This document shows positions 31,978 through 41,064 of a DNA stretch of 64,000 bases, piece after piece. Position 1 is the stretch's first letter. Each line of letters starts with the position of its first letter. Below the pieces are notes generated by a model that ran no database searches, was not told the DNA's origin, and saw only the letters and a list, made by a program, of their open reading frames with translations. This stretch comes from Pseudoalteromonas viridis (lineage in GTDB: Bacteria > Pseudomonadota > Gammaproteobacteria > Enterobacterales > Alteromonadaceae), in NCBI RefSeq assembly GCF_017742995.1, contig NZ_CP072426.1, positions 1,116,001 to 1,180,000 on the forward strand, in the 5' to 3' direction. A program made the position numbers and the translations under genes.

Positions 31978-32657
31978 TAGCTTGCCTCCCGAGTGAATGA
32001 CCCCTGCTGCGTGTCCATCTCATGAAATATGGCACCATAAAGACGATAAAAGCATCTGGCAGCATGAATGATGATCTGCTGCTCTTGTGGGTCTTCAATG
32101 CGATTCATTAACCCGGCAAAGAAGTCAATATGCTCCAGGTCGAGTGCTCCGTGTGATGTCAGATAGCTGAAGGCATTTTTAGGTAATCCCAGCTTAGTAC
32201 GTATGGCCGTAGCCGCTTTGTCTGCCAGCACAATAGAAGTCCCTTCCAGCACATTCACCATGCCAAAGAAGCTCAAGGGAGAAACACGTTGAATGCTGTC
32301 ATAGGCATAACTAACCATCATTTCGGTCTCAAAGCCGGGCTGACTGCGTCGCACCGCTTCTTTGTCGAACCCACATGCAGCAATGTCATTGAGGATCCAC
32401 TCCTGGTGTCCCAACTCTTCTTCAATGTAATGCGCAATGGCTTCACGTAGCCATTCTTTTTCCTCGTTTAACTGGCTACCACATGCCATCAATAACGGCA
32501 CGGTGTACTTCACATGATGATAAGCCTGGGTTAAAAACCCCACATACTGCTCAATACAGATCTCCTCTTCAAAGACGGCTTTGAAAATTGGCGCACTTAA
32601 AAGGTATTCACGTTCAGTCTGAGTCGCGTCTTGTAGTGCCTGATAGAAAGTGTTCAT
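31977..32657 (-). CDS. Haem-oxygenase-like diiron enzyme (TenA/PqqC fold)
   Basis: The 226-residue protein (ATG 32657, GGAG upstream) is an all-helical member of the haem-oxygenase-like diiron oxidase superfamily, annotated in genomes as 'iron-containing redox enzyme'. Candidate metal ligands lie in FEEEICIEQY, AYHHVKYT, EEELGHQEWILND and LDLEHIDFF. Relatives (UndA, SznF, CADD) use diiron and O2 to oxidise fatty-acid or amino-acid substrates. It overlaps the ligase stop by 4 bases. It could convert an acyl or aminoacyl substrate activated by the ligase. Confidence 0.82.
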   Translation of the reverse strand: MNTFYQALQDATQTEREYLLSAPIFKAVFEEEICIEQYVGFLTQAYHHVKYTVPLLMACGSQLNEEKEWLREAIAHYIEEELGHQEWILNDIAACGFDKEAVRRSQPGFETEMMVSYAYDSIQRVSPLSFFGMVNVLEGTSIVLADKAATAIRTKLGLPKNAFSYLTSHGALDLEHIDFFAGLMNRIEDPQEQQIIIHAARCFYRLYGAIFHEMDTQQGSFTREAS

Positions 32658-34144
32658 ATGCTTTTCTCCAATAGTGTCTGCGGCTGCAAAGCCTGCGTCT
32701 CTGTACATATGCAGTAGAGCGCGTTTAATTCAGTTTGATAGTGGCGGGCAATGGCATCACGCCTGGGCCGACCGTTTGATGTCATTAACTCGGCCTCTGC
32801 CGACAAGGGTTGGGTCAGTCGATGCCAGGATGCAACTCTGGCGTAGTCCGGTAACTGGTCATTGGTCTGGATGATCAACTGACTCAGTTGATTGTCACTG
32901 AGCTGCGAAGCGGCATAGATCAATGCAACCAGATGTGCCCTGGCATCGCCAAAAACGACGACCTGTAATACTCCAGGTTGGGCTAGCAGCATCGATTCGG
33001 GCCACTCTGGTGACACATTTCGCCCACTGCTCAGGATCAGCTGGTTTTTAAGCCGTCCATTAATGACCAATACACGCCCGTCTTGACTGGCTAAGTCTTC
33101 GGTTGCCAGCCAGCTTTGTGGGCTGTGTTCAGGTCCATTGAGATAACCCAAAAAGAGTGGGCCTTTGAGAAAAAGCTGTCCTTGTTCAATCTTGTACTCA
33201 AGGTGCGGCAACACCTCTCCGACGCCTGTGAGCTGTCCGCCAACATTGTTCAGCGCCACCACAGAGCCGGCTTCCGACAGCCCATAGCCCTGAAAAACCG
33301 GCAGCCCGAACGTAATGGCCTGAGCGAGTAAATGGCTATCAACCCGGGCACCACCGACAGCGATAAAGCGCAAGCTCTTCGGGGCTTGCCACCCCTGCGA
33401 GCAGGCATGTACTAGCAGCTGTAGTAGTTCGGGGACCAGGATCAGCGTATTCGGCTCGAATTGACTGATACAGGCTAATAGTTTGTCGGGGGCCTGTAAC
33501 TGACTTCCCAGATATCCCAGGCTCTTCAAAGAAGGCACAATGATCTGGCCATCACTCAGTAACGGGGCGTACACACCAGCGACATTTTCAAGCAACACGG
33601 CCAGAGGTAATAAGCACAGGTGCCTGGGCTTTTCGAGGCTCAAACGCTGACCGAGACTTCGGGCCACCTGCATCATACTGGTTTGCGACAGGCAAACTCC
33701 TTTGGGTAACCCCGTGGAGCCCGATGTAAAAGTGATCTTACGCGTACCAGCAAAGTAGTGCGTCGCTTTACTATTTATCCGGTAAACATAGAGTGTGCAC
33801 TCACATACGGTGATGGTTCTGAACGGTGTATCATTCCTAAGCTCCGTGTCGTTGAATAACCAGCTTGCGCCTGACTCACTCAATGCATGCTCACACTGAG
33901 CCGGGGTAAAAAACAAAGGTAAGGGCAGCGCAACTTTGTTGCACTCCGACAGTACCAGGTCAACAGCAATCCAGGCTGGCGAATTATCCATTTGAAATGC
34001 AATACAGGCTCCGTCAAGCTCACTCACAAGCGCTGCCAGCGCATCGCATTGCTGTTGAAATGCGTGCCTGGTCCAGCGAGCCTGTTCGCTTGCTAAGACA
34101 ACCTCGTGCAGCTTATGTGATATACGACTGAGAAGTTCACGCAT
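32654..34144 (-). CDS. AMP-dependent synthetase/ligase
   Basis: The 496-residue adenylate-forming enzyme (ATG 34144 with GGAGGG upstream) has the A3 motif TFTSGSTGLPKGVCLS, the A5-like GYGLSEAG, the A7 motif ATEDLASQDG and a hinge INGRLKNQLILSSGRNVSPE with the C-terminal Lys in SNGRPRRDAI. It should activate a carboxylic acid to acyl-AMP and probably to a thioester; resemblance to long-chain acyl-CoA ligases is closest by eye. It overlaps the hemolysin gene by 8 bases. No carrier protein is encoded nearby. Confidence 0.9.
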   Translation of the reverse strand: MRELLSRISHKLHEVVLASEQARWTRHAFQQQCDALAALVSELDGACIAFQMDNSPAWIAVDLVLSECNKVALPLPLFFTPAQCEHALSESGASWLFNDTELRNDTPFRTITVCECTLYVYRINSKATHYFAGTRKITFTSGSTGLPKGVCLSQTSMMQVARSLGQRLSLEKPRHLCLLPLAVLLENVAGVYAPLLSDGQIIVPSLKSLGYLGSQLQAPDKLLACISQFEPNTLILVPELLQLLVHACSQGWQAPKSLRFIAVGGARVDSHLLAQAITFGLPVFQGYGLSEAGSVVALNNVGGQLTGVGEVLPHLEYKIEQGQLFLKGPLFLGYLNGPEHSPQSWLATEDLASQDGRVLVINGRLKNQLILSSGRNVSPEWPESMLLAQPGVLQVVVFGDARAHLVALIYAASQLSDNQLSQLIIQTNDQLPDYARVASWHRLTQPLSAEAELMTSNGRPRRDAIARHYQTELNALYCICTETQALQPQTLLEKSI

Positions 34145-34811
34145 AACGCAGTCCCTCCAGCAAGTATTCTGTCTCACTGCGATAGTCCTGTGCATAGCGT
34201 CTGAACAATGCCGTTGCGCGGATCAGCTGAGTCGCATCCAACAAGTCAACCACACAGACCTTAGGTTGTCGCTGGTAATAAGACCCGTAATCTGCGGCAT
34301 CTTCAATATTATTAGCAGCGTCCGCGAGAATGTGGACCGGCACCTGCAGTAAAGACAGCAGCGCCCTGACCTGGCTGGTTGCCGCAAAAGTCAGATATCG
34401 AATGCCGTAAGCGGTCAGTGCCTGCGTCACGATTACAAAATGCAATAAGCTGGCTTTGCGATGCGTCGATACCAGATTGCCCAGCTCAGCGATTTCAAAG
34501 CGCGCATACTGGTCTGATAGATGAGCGCCAGCTTGATGTGCCACGATAGCCTGCTCAATATTTTGTTGCAGGTACTGTTCAACAAACAGCTCGTGCTTGC
34601 CAGCCAGTCGCAATCCGAGGCAGCACTGGCCGCACCTCAGCTTCAGCGCACTCAGTAACGGGTAAAAATGCTTGATCTCAGCATCAAATGCTCTGCGAAA
34701 GCCGCTGCGAATGTCATTTTCCAGCATGGCGCGTAATTCAGAGTGATTATCTGCCCAACTCAACTGCCGGGGAGAAATCGCGGTTCCTTGTGTTTGAACG
34801 AGGGCGGTCAT
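34137..34811 (-). CDS. Thermostable-hemolysin family protein
   Basis: The 224-residue protein matches the T_hemolysin family first described from Vibrio: N-terminal FRRAFDAEIKHFYPLLSAL, CGQCCLGLRLAGKHELFVEQY, then EIAELGNLVSTHRKAS and LTAYGIRYLTFAATSQVRAL. It has no signal peptide, and the core layout resembles an acyltransferase (GNAT/autoinducer-synthase-like) more than a secreted toxin, so the historical name may mislead. It is the first gene of the operon, and the same partner genes (AMP ligase, diiron enzyme, SDR) commonly occur beside this family as far as I recall. Confidence 0.85.
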   Translation of the reverse strand: MTALVQTQGTAISPRQLSWADNHSELRAMLENDIRSGFRRAFDAEIKHFYPLLSALKLRCGQCCLGLRLAGKHELFVEQYLQQNIEQAIVAHQAGAHLSDQYARFEIAELGNLVSTHRKASLLHFVIVTQALTAYGIRYLTFAATSQVRALLSLLQVPVHILADAANNIEDAADYGSYYQRQPKVCVVDLLDATQLIRATALFRRYAQDYRSETEYLLEGLRYA

Positions 34812-34898
34812 ACGCTGCTCCGTATTGTTAACTTAGGTGCAGAGTAGAACTGGAATATTAAGACAACCTTAAGGTTTTAAAATGCGGCATTTTCGCTA

Positions 34899-37136
34899 TT
34901 ATGACTCGAGGTGGCGCGCCAGGTGTATTTCAATTTCTTTCGCACTGAGTGGCTCGCCAAGATGGTAGCCTTGCAATAAAGGACACCCCATTTTGGTGAG
35001 TAAGCTGGCCTGTTCAGCCGTTTCGACGCCCTCTGCGCAGCAAACAACCCCAAGGTTATTGGCCAGAGTGAGCACCGAACTCACAACACCCGCGGCCTCA
35101 ACTTCTGTTAGCCCGTCCAGGAGCCCGGGATCCAGTTTTAGGGTATCAAAATTGAACGCATGAAGCTGCCCGATGCTGGTGTGACTGGCATCAAAATCAT
35201 CGATGGCCAGAGTAAATCCTGCCTCGCGCCAGGCATCAACCACCGAGTTTAACTCGCCGCCCAATATCGATAGCTGTTTTTCAGTCACTTCCAGTTCGAT
35301 ATGCTGAGTCTGCAGCCCGTGGCCGGATATGCAGTGTGTTAGTGCGTTCAGTGCTTCTTCTTGCTGTAGTGTTTTAACCGCCAGATTCAGGCTCAACCTG
35401 AGTTTTGGGTGTTGCGATTGCCACCTGGCAAAATGGCTTAATGCTTGCTCCCACAATTTAACCTGCAAAGTCATTAGCGCTTTCACATCATTTATCTCGG
35501 CGATAAAACGACTGGCTTCGATCAAACCGTCCTCTTTGTGCCAGCGCGCTAACATTTCGAGCTTAGCAATGCGCCCATCCGTCGCGTTCACAACGGGCTG
35601 AAAATGCGGCACAAACTGGTCCTGCGATATGGCCTCTAAAATGGCTTGCTCCAGCGCCTGATTCTGTTCGACCTCGTCATCCAGCTGTGCGCAGTAGAAC
35701 TGCATGCCGCCTTTGCCGGATTTTTTTGCTCGATACATCGCGCTGTCCGCTCGCTTCATTAATACCTCAGCGTTATCGCCATCATCTGGGTACAAAGCCA
35801 CACCGGCACTCAAAGTCGCCTGCACTTCTACACCTTTGATTTCATACTGTCCGCACACCCTGTCGAGTACTTTCTTAATAACGCTGCCAACATGCCGTTT
35901 GTCTTCAATGGCATCGAGCAACAGCACAAACTCATCGCCACCCATCCGGGACACGGTATCACAGGCACGGATAGCGTCCGTCAGCCGATGCGCTATCTGC
36001 TTCAATAACAAATCACCAAAGTCATGCCCCAGTGAATCGTTTATTTTTTTGAATTTATTAAGGTCCATAAACACCACCGCAAACTGATGGCGGTTACGCA
36101 GCGCCCGTTTGCAGGCCTGGATCAGCCTATCCTGTAGCAATAACCGATTCGGTAGGCCAGTCAAGGCATCGTGGTGGGCCAGGTGGTTCATTTTGCGCTT
36201 GAGTGCGCGGGATTCGGTCACATCCTGAAAAATCATCACAGCGCCTATCACTTTGCCCGCATTGTTGTATACCGGCGAGCAGGAATCATCAATTGCAAAC
36301 TCCAATCCGAGATGATTCCGAAAACAGGTCGAATCCGGCAAACTAACCGTTTGCTGGCTGCGCATGCACACCGCCATCTGATCTTCTATGGGCCGATCGC
36401 TGCCTTCATGGTATAGAGGCATCACCTCGCTGATGGGCTGCCCTTTCACTTCTTCAGTAAGCAGCGCTAAAACGGCCTCGGCGACGGGGTTCATAAAGAT
36501 CACCCGGCTATCGACATCGCAACAGATAACGCCATCACCAATCGAACTCAGGGTGACCGCCAATAGCTCACTGTCGGTGTCTGCCTGACCTAAATGGGGA
36601 GACAAAGGTAAATAGCGGGCAAGGTGCAAATTGCGATGGTCAGAGCTTTGCAGTTCAAATAAGCCCGTCACACGCTCGCTAAGCGCACTGACCAGGGTCA
36701 ATTTAACCACCTGACCCGCTTTTGGTTGCTCCAGCCACGCCGCTAGTCTTGCCCAACTATCTGGCTCAAGTAATTCATGCAGGTTATAAGCGAACAGTTC
36801 GGTGTGGCTCTTGTTCAATGCTTTAGTCAGGCCATCACTCATACTCACTAAACTGGCATCTGAGCTAAACACAAACTGATACCCGTCGCTTGCCTGAAAT
36901 GCCTCCAGGTAAAAATGATGTGCCTCGTGATGTTTATTGCTGCGGATAACGCCTTGTTTGCGATTTAACCCCCACACGACCAGGCCAGCCATCAACGCAA
37001 ACACGCCCCCTATGACCAGCGCAAACACCATAGGGTTGGCCAGAAAACTAACAGGCGATTGAGTTGCTGCACTAACCTGCCACCCAATGACAGAAAAACA
37101 CAGACAAACAATTGATTGCAACGCAGAGGGTTTCAC
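34899..37136 (-). CDS. Membrane PAS-GGDEF-EAL protein (c-di-GMP turnover)
   Basis: The 745-residue protein has a signal-like first helix, a second membrane segment (FALVIGGVFALMAGLVVWGL, about 37-56), two PAS domains (about 80-180 and 185-315), a GGDEF domain with intact RMGGDEFVLLL, and a C-terminal EAL domain. In the EAL domain the signature is altered to KLEMLARWH, but the later residues are kept: ELEVTEKQL, AIDDFDASHT, LKLDPGLL and CAEGVETAEQ. The first motif Glu remains, so phosphodiesterase activity is possible. Monocistronic, divergent from the next gene. Confidence 0.93.
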   Translation of the reverse strand: MKPSALQSIVCLCFSVIGWQVSAATQSPVSFLANPMVFALVIGGVFALMAGLVVWGLNRKQGVIRSNKHHEAHHFYLEAFQASDGYQFVFSSDASLVSMSDGLTKALNKSHTELFAYNLHELLEPDSWARLAAWLEQPKAGQVVKLTLVSALSERVTGLFELQSSDHRNLHLARYLPLSPHLGQADTDSELLAVTLSSIGDGVICCDVDSRVIFMNPVAEAVLALLTEEVKGQPISEVMPLYHEGSDRPIEDQMAVCMRSQQTVSLPDSTCFRNHLGLEFAIDDSCSPVYNNAGKVIGAVMIFQDVTESRALKRKMNHLAHHDALTGLPNRLLLQDRLIQACKRALRNRHQFAVVFMDLNKFKKINDSLGHDFGDLLLKQIAHRLTDAIRACDTVSRMGGDEFVLLLDAIEDKRHVGSVIKKVLDRVCGQYEIKGVEVQATLSAGVALYPDDGDNAEVLMKRADSAMYRAKKSGKGGMQFYCAQLDDEVEQNQALEQAILEAISQDQFVPHFQPVVNATDGRIAKLEMLARWHKEDGLIEASRFIAEINDVKALMTLQVKLWEQALSHFARWQSQHPKLRLSLNLAVKTLQQEEALNALTHCISGHGLQTQHIELEVTEKQLSILGGELNSVVDAWREAGFTLAIDDFDASHTSIGQLHAFNFDTLKLDPGLLDGLTEVEAAGVVSSVLTLANNLGVVCCAEGVETAEQASLLTKMGCPLLQGYHLGEPLSAKEIEIHLARHLES

Positions 37137-37354
37137 TCAGGCTCCCGGTCATTTTTTCATGTCGCTCCTGACAAGCTTAGTCGTTATCCCGTTACTTTGG
37201 TAATGCCGAGTATTACTTTTGAAGCCTTTGTTAATGAAAGAGTTTAAGGTTATCGGATTATTTGCCATGCGGCTGCAATTATGCTGATTTCTGGAATTTC
37301 GGCGAATTTTATTCTAGTGTCTTGAAAGCAGCCCGTTGACAGTGGAGTTTCGCA

Positions 37355-37960
37355 TTGAGCGACAAAAATATCGTAGACAGCTTCATTCGCGTTGCGCGCA
37401 TTATTGCCAACCTTGATGCAATCCTGGCCGAAGCGAAAAACCTCTCATTAACCGCTAAAAATGCCCGTGTTGTTGCACTTCGAGCCGGGGATTCTGCGTC
37501 AGGCTTTAAGCCCATTACTAATTTCATCGATGAGTTTTCAGAGCAAACCATCAAAACCACAACCCATATCTCCGCTTTATCCAATCAGTTGTTCAAAATC
37601 GCTCTTGAAGCGGTCAGAAGTACCCAGTTCGATATGCACGTCGGCAAAGCAACCGCCTTAGTATCTACCCCGCAACTGTTAACGTTGCAGCACAAGGCCA
37701 AACTGGATAGGCATCAGCAGACCAAAAAGCTGGAAATTGCCCTGCTGGAGCTGGAAAGCTTTTTTGAAGAAATAAACAAGCAAATGCGCAGTGCCGAATA
37801 CATTGCGGTCACAAGCCGGGTCGAAGCATCCAATGCCGGTGAGTTCAGTGACAGCCTGCAATCGGTCTCTGATTTTATTGCCAGCGCGGCCAAAACCATT
37901 AAGCAATCAGTCACCGTCAACCTAAACGAAATCCATACTCTGAGAGGCACCTTGCATTGA
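37355..37960 (+). CDS. Soluble chemoreceptor-like helical protein
   Basis: The 201-residue protein is predicted to be almost wholly coiled-coil. It starts at TTG 37355 (GGAG seven bases upstream). The segment EAKNLSLTAKNARVVALRAG followed by KPITNFIDEFSEQT resembles the signalling tip region of methyl-accepting proteins ('NALIAAARAG ... F..VA.E...L') in degraded form. It lacks transmembrane, HAMP and canonical tip sequences. Its stop overlaps the start of an ODP-type diiron protein, so the two are translated together; I infer an oxygen- or redox-sensing chemotaxis-type pair. Confidence 0.65.
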   Translation: MSDKNIVDSFIRVARIIANLDAILAEAKNLSLTAKNARVVALRAGDSASGFKPITNFIDEFSEQTIKTTTHISALSNQLFKIALEAVRSTQFDMHVGKATALVSTPQLLTLQHKAKLDRHQQTKKLEIALLELESFFEEINKQMRSAEYIAVTSRVEASNAGEFSDSLQSVSDFIASAAKTIKQSVTVNLNEIHTLRGTLH

Positions 37961-38688
37961 AAGCAACACCATTATACCAGGCTGCCAGTCACAGCTGGCT
38001 AATGTTCGGCCGCGACGAAGGTAAGCCGGAAAAAATCATTGATACCAACCAGTATCTGGTCAAGGGCAAAGGACAGGCCGTGCTGCTTGACCCCGGCGGT
38101 ACTGAGCTTTTTTCACCTATGCTGGCAGCTATATTGCAGCATATTGACCTGCAAGAACTCACCACCCTGTTCGCCTCACATCAGGACCCGGATATTATTT
38201 CTTCACTTGGGCTGTGGGATAAGGCCTTGCCCGGCGCCACACTGCACGCCCCCTGGTTATGGGAAGGGTTTATTCGCCATTTTGGTATGAGCAACATAAA
38301 ATACCAAGGGATCAAAGATGAAGGCGGCGAAATCCGGCTCAATGATATCAGCCTGAAGCTTGTGCCCGCCCATTATCTGCACTCGTCTGGCAACTTTCAT
38401 GTGTACGATCCACAGGCGAAGATACTGATGAGTGGCGACGTGGGTGCGGCACTGGAAAAAGCCGGTGCGCCAATATTTGTCGAGGACTTTGGCTCACATA
38501 TCAAGCATATGGAGTATTTCCATCGCCGCTGGATGCCATCTAATCGGGCCAAAGCCAACTGGATTGCGCGGGTGAAAGAACTCAACATAGAGATTATGGC
38601 GCCTCAGCACGGCCGTTTATTCAAAGGCGAAGCCGTGGCTGAGTTCCTGGAGTGGTTTGCAAAGCTGGATGTTGGTATCGCTACCTGA
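37957..38688 (+). CDS. ODP-type diiron metallo-beta-lactamase-fold protein
   Basis: The 243-residue protein has the metallo-beta-lactamase fold of the flavodiiron/ODP group. In place of HxHxDH it has FASHQDPDI, with later ligands in PAHYLHSSGNFHVYD, LMSGDVGAA and APQHGRLF, a pattern like the oxygen-binding diiron proteins that partner chemotaxis receptors. It begins at TTG 37957, overlapping the receptor-like gene by 4 bases (GAGG upstream). No flavodoxin domain follows. Known ODPs bind O2 reversibly at a diiron site; hydrolase activity is the alternative. Confidence 0.75.
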   Translation: MKATPLYQAASHSWLMFGRDEGKPEKIIDTNQYLVKGKGQAVLLDPGGTELFSPMLAAILQHIDLQELTTLFASHQDPDIISSLGLWDKALPGATLHAPWLWEGFIRHFGMSNIKYQGIKDEGGEIRLNDISLKLVPAHYLHSSGNFHVYDPQAKILMSGDVGAALEKAGAPIFVEDFGSHIKHMEYFHRRWMPSNRAKANWIARVKELNIEIMAPQHGRLFKGEAVAEFLEWFAKLDVGIAT

Positions 38689-38691
38689 GGC

Positions 38692-39042
38692 TCATTTATC
38701 GCTCCACACCGCCAGTTCATTGCCGCTGGGCTCAATAAAATGGAACCGTCTGCCACCGGGAAAGCTGAATATTGCTTTGTTAATGGTGGCCCCGGCCTGC
38801 TCTATGGCCTGTTGTGTTTGCTCCAGGTCGTCACTGTAGAGCACCAGCAATGGCGCACCTTGTGCCTGGCTGGCCGCCACATCGCTCAGAAAGAAGCCAC
38901 CTTCCAGGCCTGATTCGCTGAACGCCACATATTCTGGGCCATATGACTGAAACTGCCAGCCAAACACAGATTCAAAGAAAGTTTGTGTCGCCGCTAAATC
39001 CGCCGCGGCAAATTCAACATAGTTCAGAGTGTGGTGTGTCAT
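38692..39042 (-). CDS. VOC-superfamily protein (glyoxalase/bleomycin-resistance fold)
   Basis: The 116-residue protein has one paired beta-alpha-beta-beta-beta module set: LNYVEFAAADLAATQTFFESV at the start, LLVLYSDDLEQTQQAIEQAG, and FPGGRRFHFIEPSGNELAVWS at the end, where His and Glu are typical metal ligands. The substrate is unknown. It ends 3 bases from the convergent ODP gene. Confidence 0.88.
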   Translation of the reverse strand: MTHHTLNYVEFAAADLAATQTFFESVFGWQFQSYGPEYVAFSESGLEGGFFLSDVAASQAQGAPLLVLYSDDLEQTQQAIEQAGATINKAIFSFPGGRRFHFIEPSGNELAVWSDK

Positions 39043-39175
39043 AGTCTTTCCTTTTATTTTTAATATTCAACAGGTGTTCACCGGCTCCTGTTATAACCGA
39101 CAAGCGTTTGAACTGAATTGGCTCCATCTTAGCGCTGTGGCATGATAGAGTGCCAGAAAAAATAGCATATTTATA

Positions 39176-40999
39176 ATGAATACCTTGTTTCGCTTCACGT
39201 TAATAGGTTTGCTCATGACCCTCACAACCCCGAGTATTAATGCTCAGCCGGCCGCTGATTTACGCGCCCTGATAGGGCAAAAACTGATGCTCGATTTACG
39301 ATATTTTTGTCAGCAAGGCAATGGCGCTCAGTGCCGCACGCCCATGACGACTCTGCCGCCGGAATTAAAAGCGCTGCTACACGAATACCAGATTGGCGGT
39401 GTGATTTTATTTGCTGAAAACGTTCAGGACGTTGAGCAAATTGTGACACTAACTGAACAATTGCATAGCGCAACGGAGCAACCCCCCTTTATTGCCATTG
39501 ATCAGGAAGGTGGCCGGGTTGCCAGAATTAATCGCTCAGAAGCCACGTCCTTTACCGGAAATATGAGTATTGGCGCCAGCTATGCCGAGCATGGCACGCA
39601 CTATGCGCATCAGGTCGCGTCGGTCATAGGCAAAGAGCTGGCGGTACTTGGGATCAATGTTAACTTTGCGCCCACCGTTGATGTTAATGCCAACCCGGAT
39701 AACCCGGTTATTAATGTGCGCTCTTTTGGTGAAGATCCGCACATGGTCGCAAAGCTGGGCGCTGCGCAAGTCAAAGCCTTCGAGCAACAGGGGGTGATCT
39801 CTGCCATAAAGCACTTCCCGGGCCACGGCGACACTAATGTTGACAGCCACACGGGCCTACCGCGCGTAAACCATGCTCTGAGCCAAATCCACCAGCAAGA
39901 TATCGCGCCCTTTGCCACCATCATCAAACAACAAACGCCGGGCATGATAATGACCGCACACATCCAGTATCCTGCGCTGGACAAGACTCAGATAGTCAAC
40001 AAACACGGCGAAAAAATGCTTCGCCCGGCCACGATGTCGCGCAAAATTATGCATGACTTACTCAGAGGTGAGCTGGGATACCAGGGTGTCACCATCACAG
40101 ATGCGCTGGATATGGCCGGGATCAGCGACTTTTTTGAGCCCGAGCAGGCCGTTATTGAAACCTTTGCGGCAGGCGTAGACATTGCTCTGATGCCCTTCGC
40201 TGTTCGCAGCACGCAGGACATCCAAGCATTCAGAGCGTTTATGGCGAAGCTGTACCAGCAAGCCTCAAGCCAGCTTGATATCACCGAGCTGCGAACATCA
40301 GCGCAGAGAATACAAGCGCTCAAGACCCGCTTTTTGCCGCCTAAGCGTCACCTGTCTGCACCGATTGCGCAATCTGTGTTGGGTAACCCTCAGCACCGTA
40401 AACTAGAAGCTGAGCTGGCGCTGGCAGCCATCACAGAGGTGAAAAATGATAACCTGCTGCCACTGGCAATTCGCGCCAATCAGCGTATTCACCTGATCAT
40501 GCCGGACAAACAAAAAGCCATGGCACTTAAGCAAGCTTTGCAGGCTCACACTGCTCACCCGCTCACCATTACGCTGTCGAGTTTGCAAGGGTTTAACCCC
40601 GCGCAGGCCAGAGCTGACATAACAAAAGCGGACTGGATCATTGCCGGTCACGCAACGCCTGCGCAAAGCGCGGTAGAAATCGGCGGTATGGAGGATGTTG
40701 CAACACTGGCGCAATTCTCACTGGCGGCCCGTGCCCAGCCAGATGCCCTGGAGGAGCTGATGCGCTTTGCGCAATCGCAACAAAAATCTACCCTGTTTAT
40801 TAGTTTGCGTGCCCCTTATGAAACAACCCGGTTTGCCCCCTACAGTCAGGCGGTGTTGGCAAGCTATGCCTATAATGTTGATGTTGAAACGACACAGGAA
40901 GTCAGTGGGCCAGCCTACACCGCACTTGCCAAAGTCATTTTGGGCCTGGAAAAGGCCAAAGGAAAACTGCCTGTCAGCGTAAACAAACAGGCAGAATAG
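39176..40999 (+). CDS. Secreted family-3 glycoside hydrolase (NagZ-like beta-N-acetylhexosaminidase)
   Basis: The 607-residue product has a signal peptide (MNTLFRFTLIGLLMTLTTPSINA). The GH3 N-terminal barrel contains IDQEGGRVARI and the NagZ-type loop KHFPGHGDTNVDSHTGLPRV, whose Asp-His pair acts as acid/base in this subfamily; the nucleophile Asp is in TITDALDMAGI. Beyond about residue 380 is a C-terminal domain absent from the cytoplasmic 340-residue NagZ. The exported long form probably trims peptidoglycan fragments or chitin-derived oligosaccharides in the periplasm. Monocistronic by appearance. Confidence 0.92.
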   Translation: MNTLFRFTLIGLLMTLTTPSINAQPAADLRALIGQKLMLDLRYFCQQGNGAQCRTPMTTLPPELKALLHEYQIGGVILFAENVQDVEQIVTLTEQLHSATEQPPFIAIDQEGGRVARINRSEATSFTGNMSIGASYAEHGTHYAHQVASVIGKELAVLGINVNFAPTVDVNANPDNPVINVRSFGEDPHMVAKLGAAQVKAFEQQGVISAIKHFPGHGDTNVDSHTGLPRVNHALSQIHQQDIAPFATIIKQQTPGMIMTAHIQYPALDKTQIVNKHGEKMLRPATMSRKIMHDLLRGELGYQGVTITDALDMAGISDFFEPEQAVIETFAAGVDIALMPFAVRSTQDIQAFRAFMAKLYQQASSQLDITELRTSAQRIQALKTRFLPPKRHLSAPIAQSVLGNPQHRKLEAELALAAITEVKNDNLLPLAIRANQRIHLIMPDKQKAMALKQALQAHTAHPLTITLSSLQGFNPAQARADITKADWIIAGHATPAQSAVEIGGMEDVATLAQFSLAARAQPDALEELMRFAQSQQKSTLFISLRAPYETTRFAPYSQAVLASYAYNVDVETTQEVSGPAYTALAKVILGLEKAKGKLPVSVNKQAE

Positions 41000-41064
41000 C
41001 ACCAGCGGCCTATAATATTGAGTGAGGTGTTGTTGAATCCGCCTGTTACCTGATGAGGACATGT

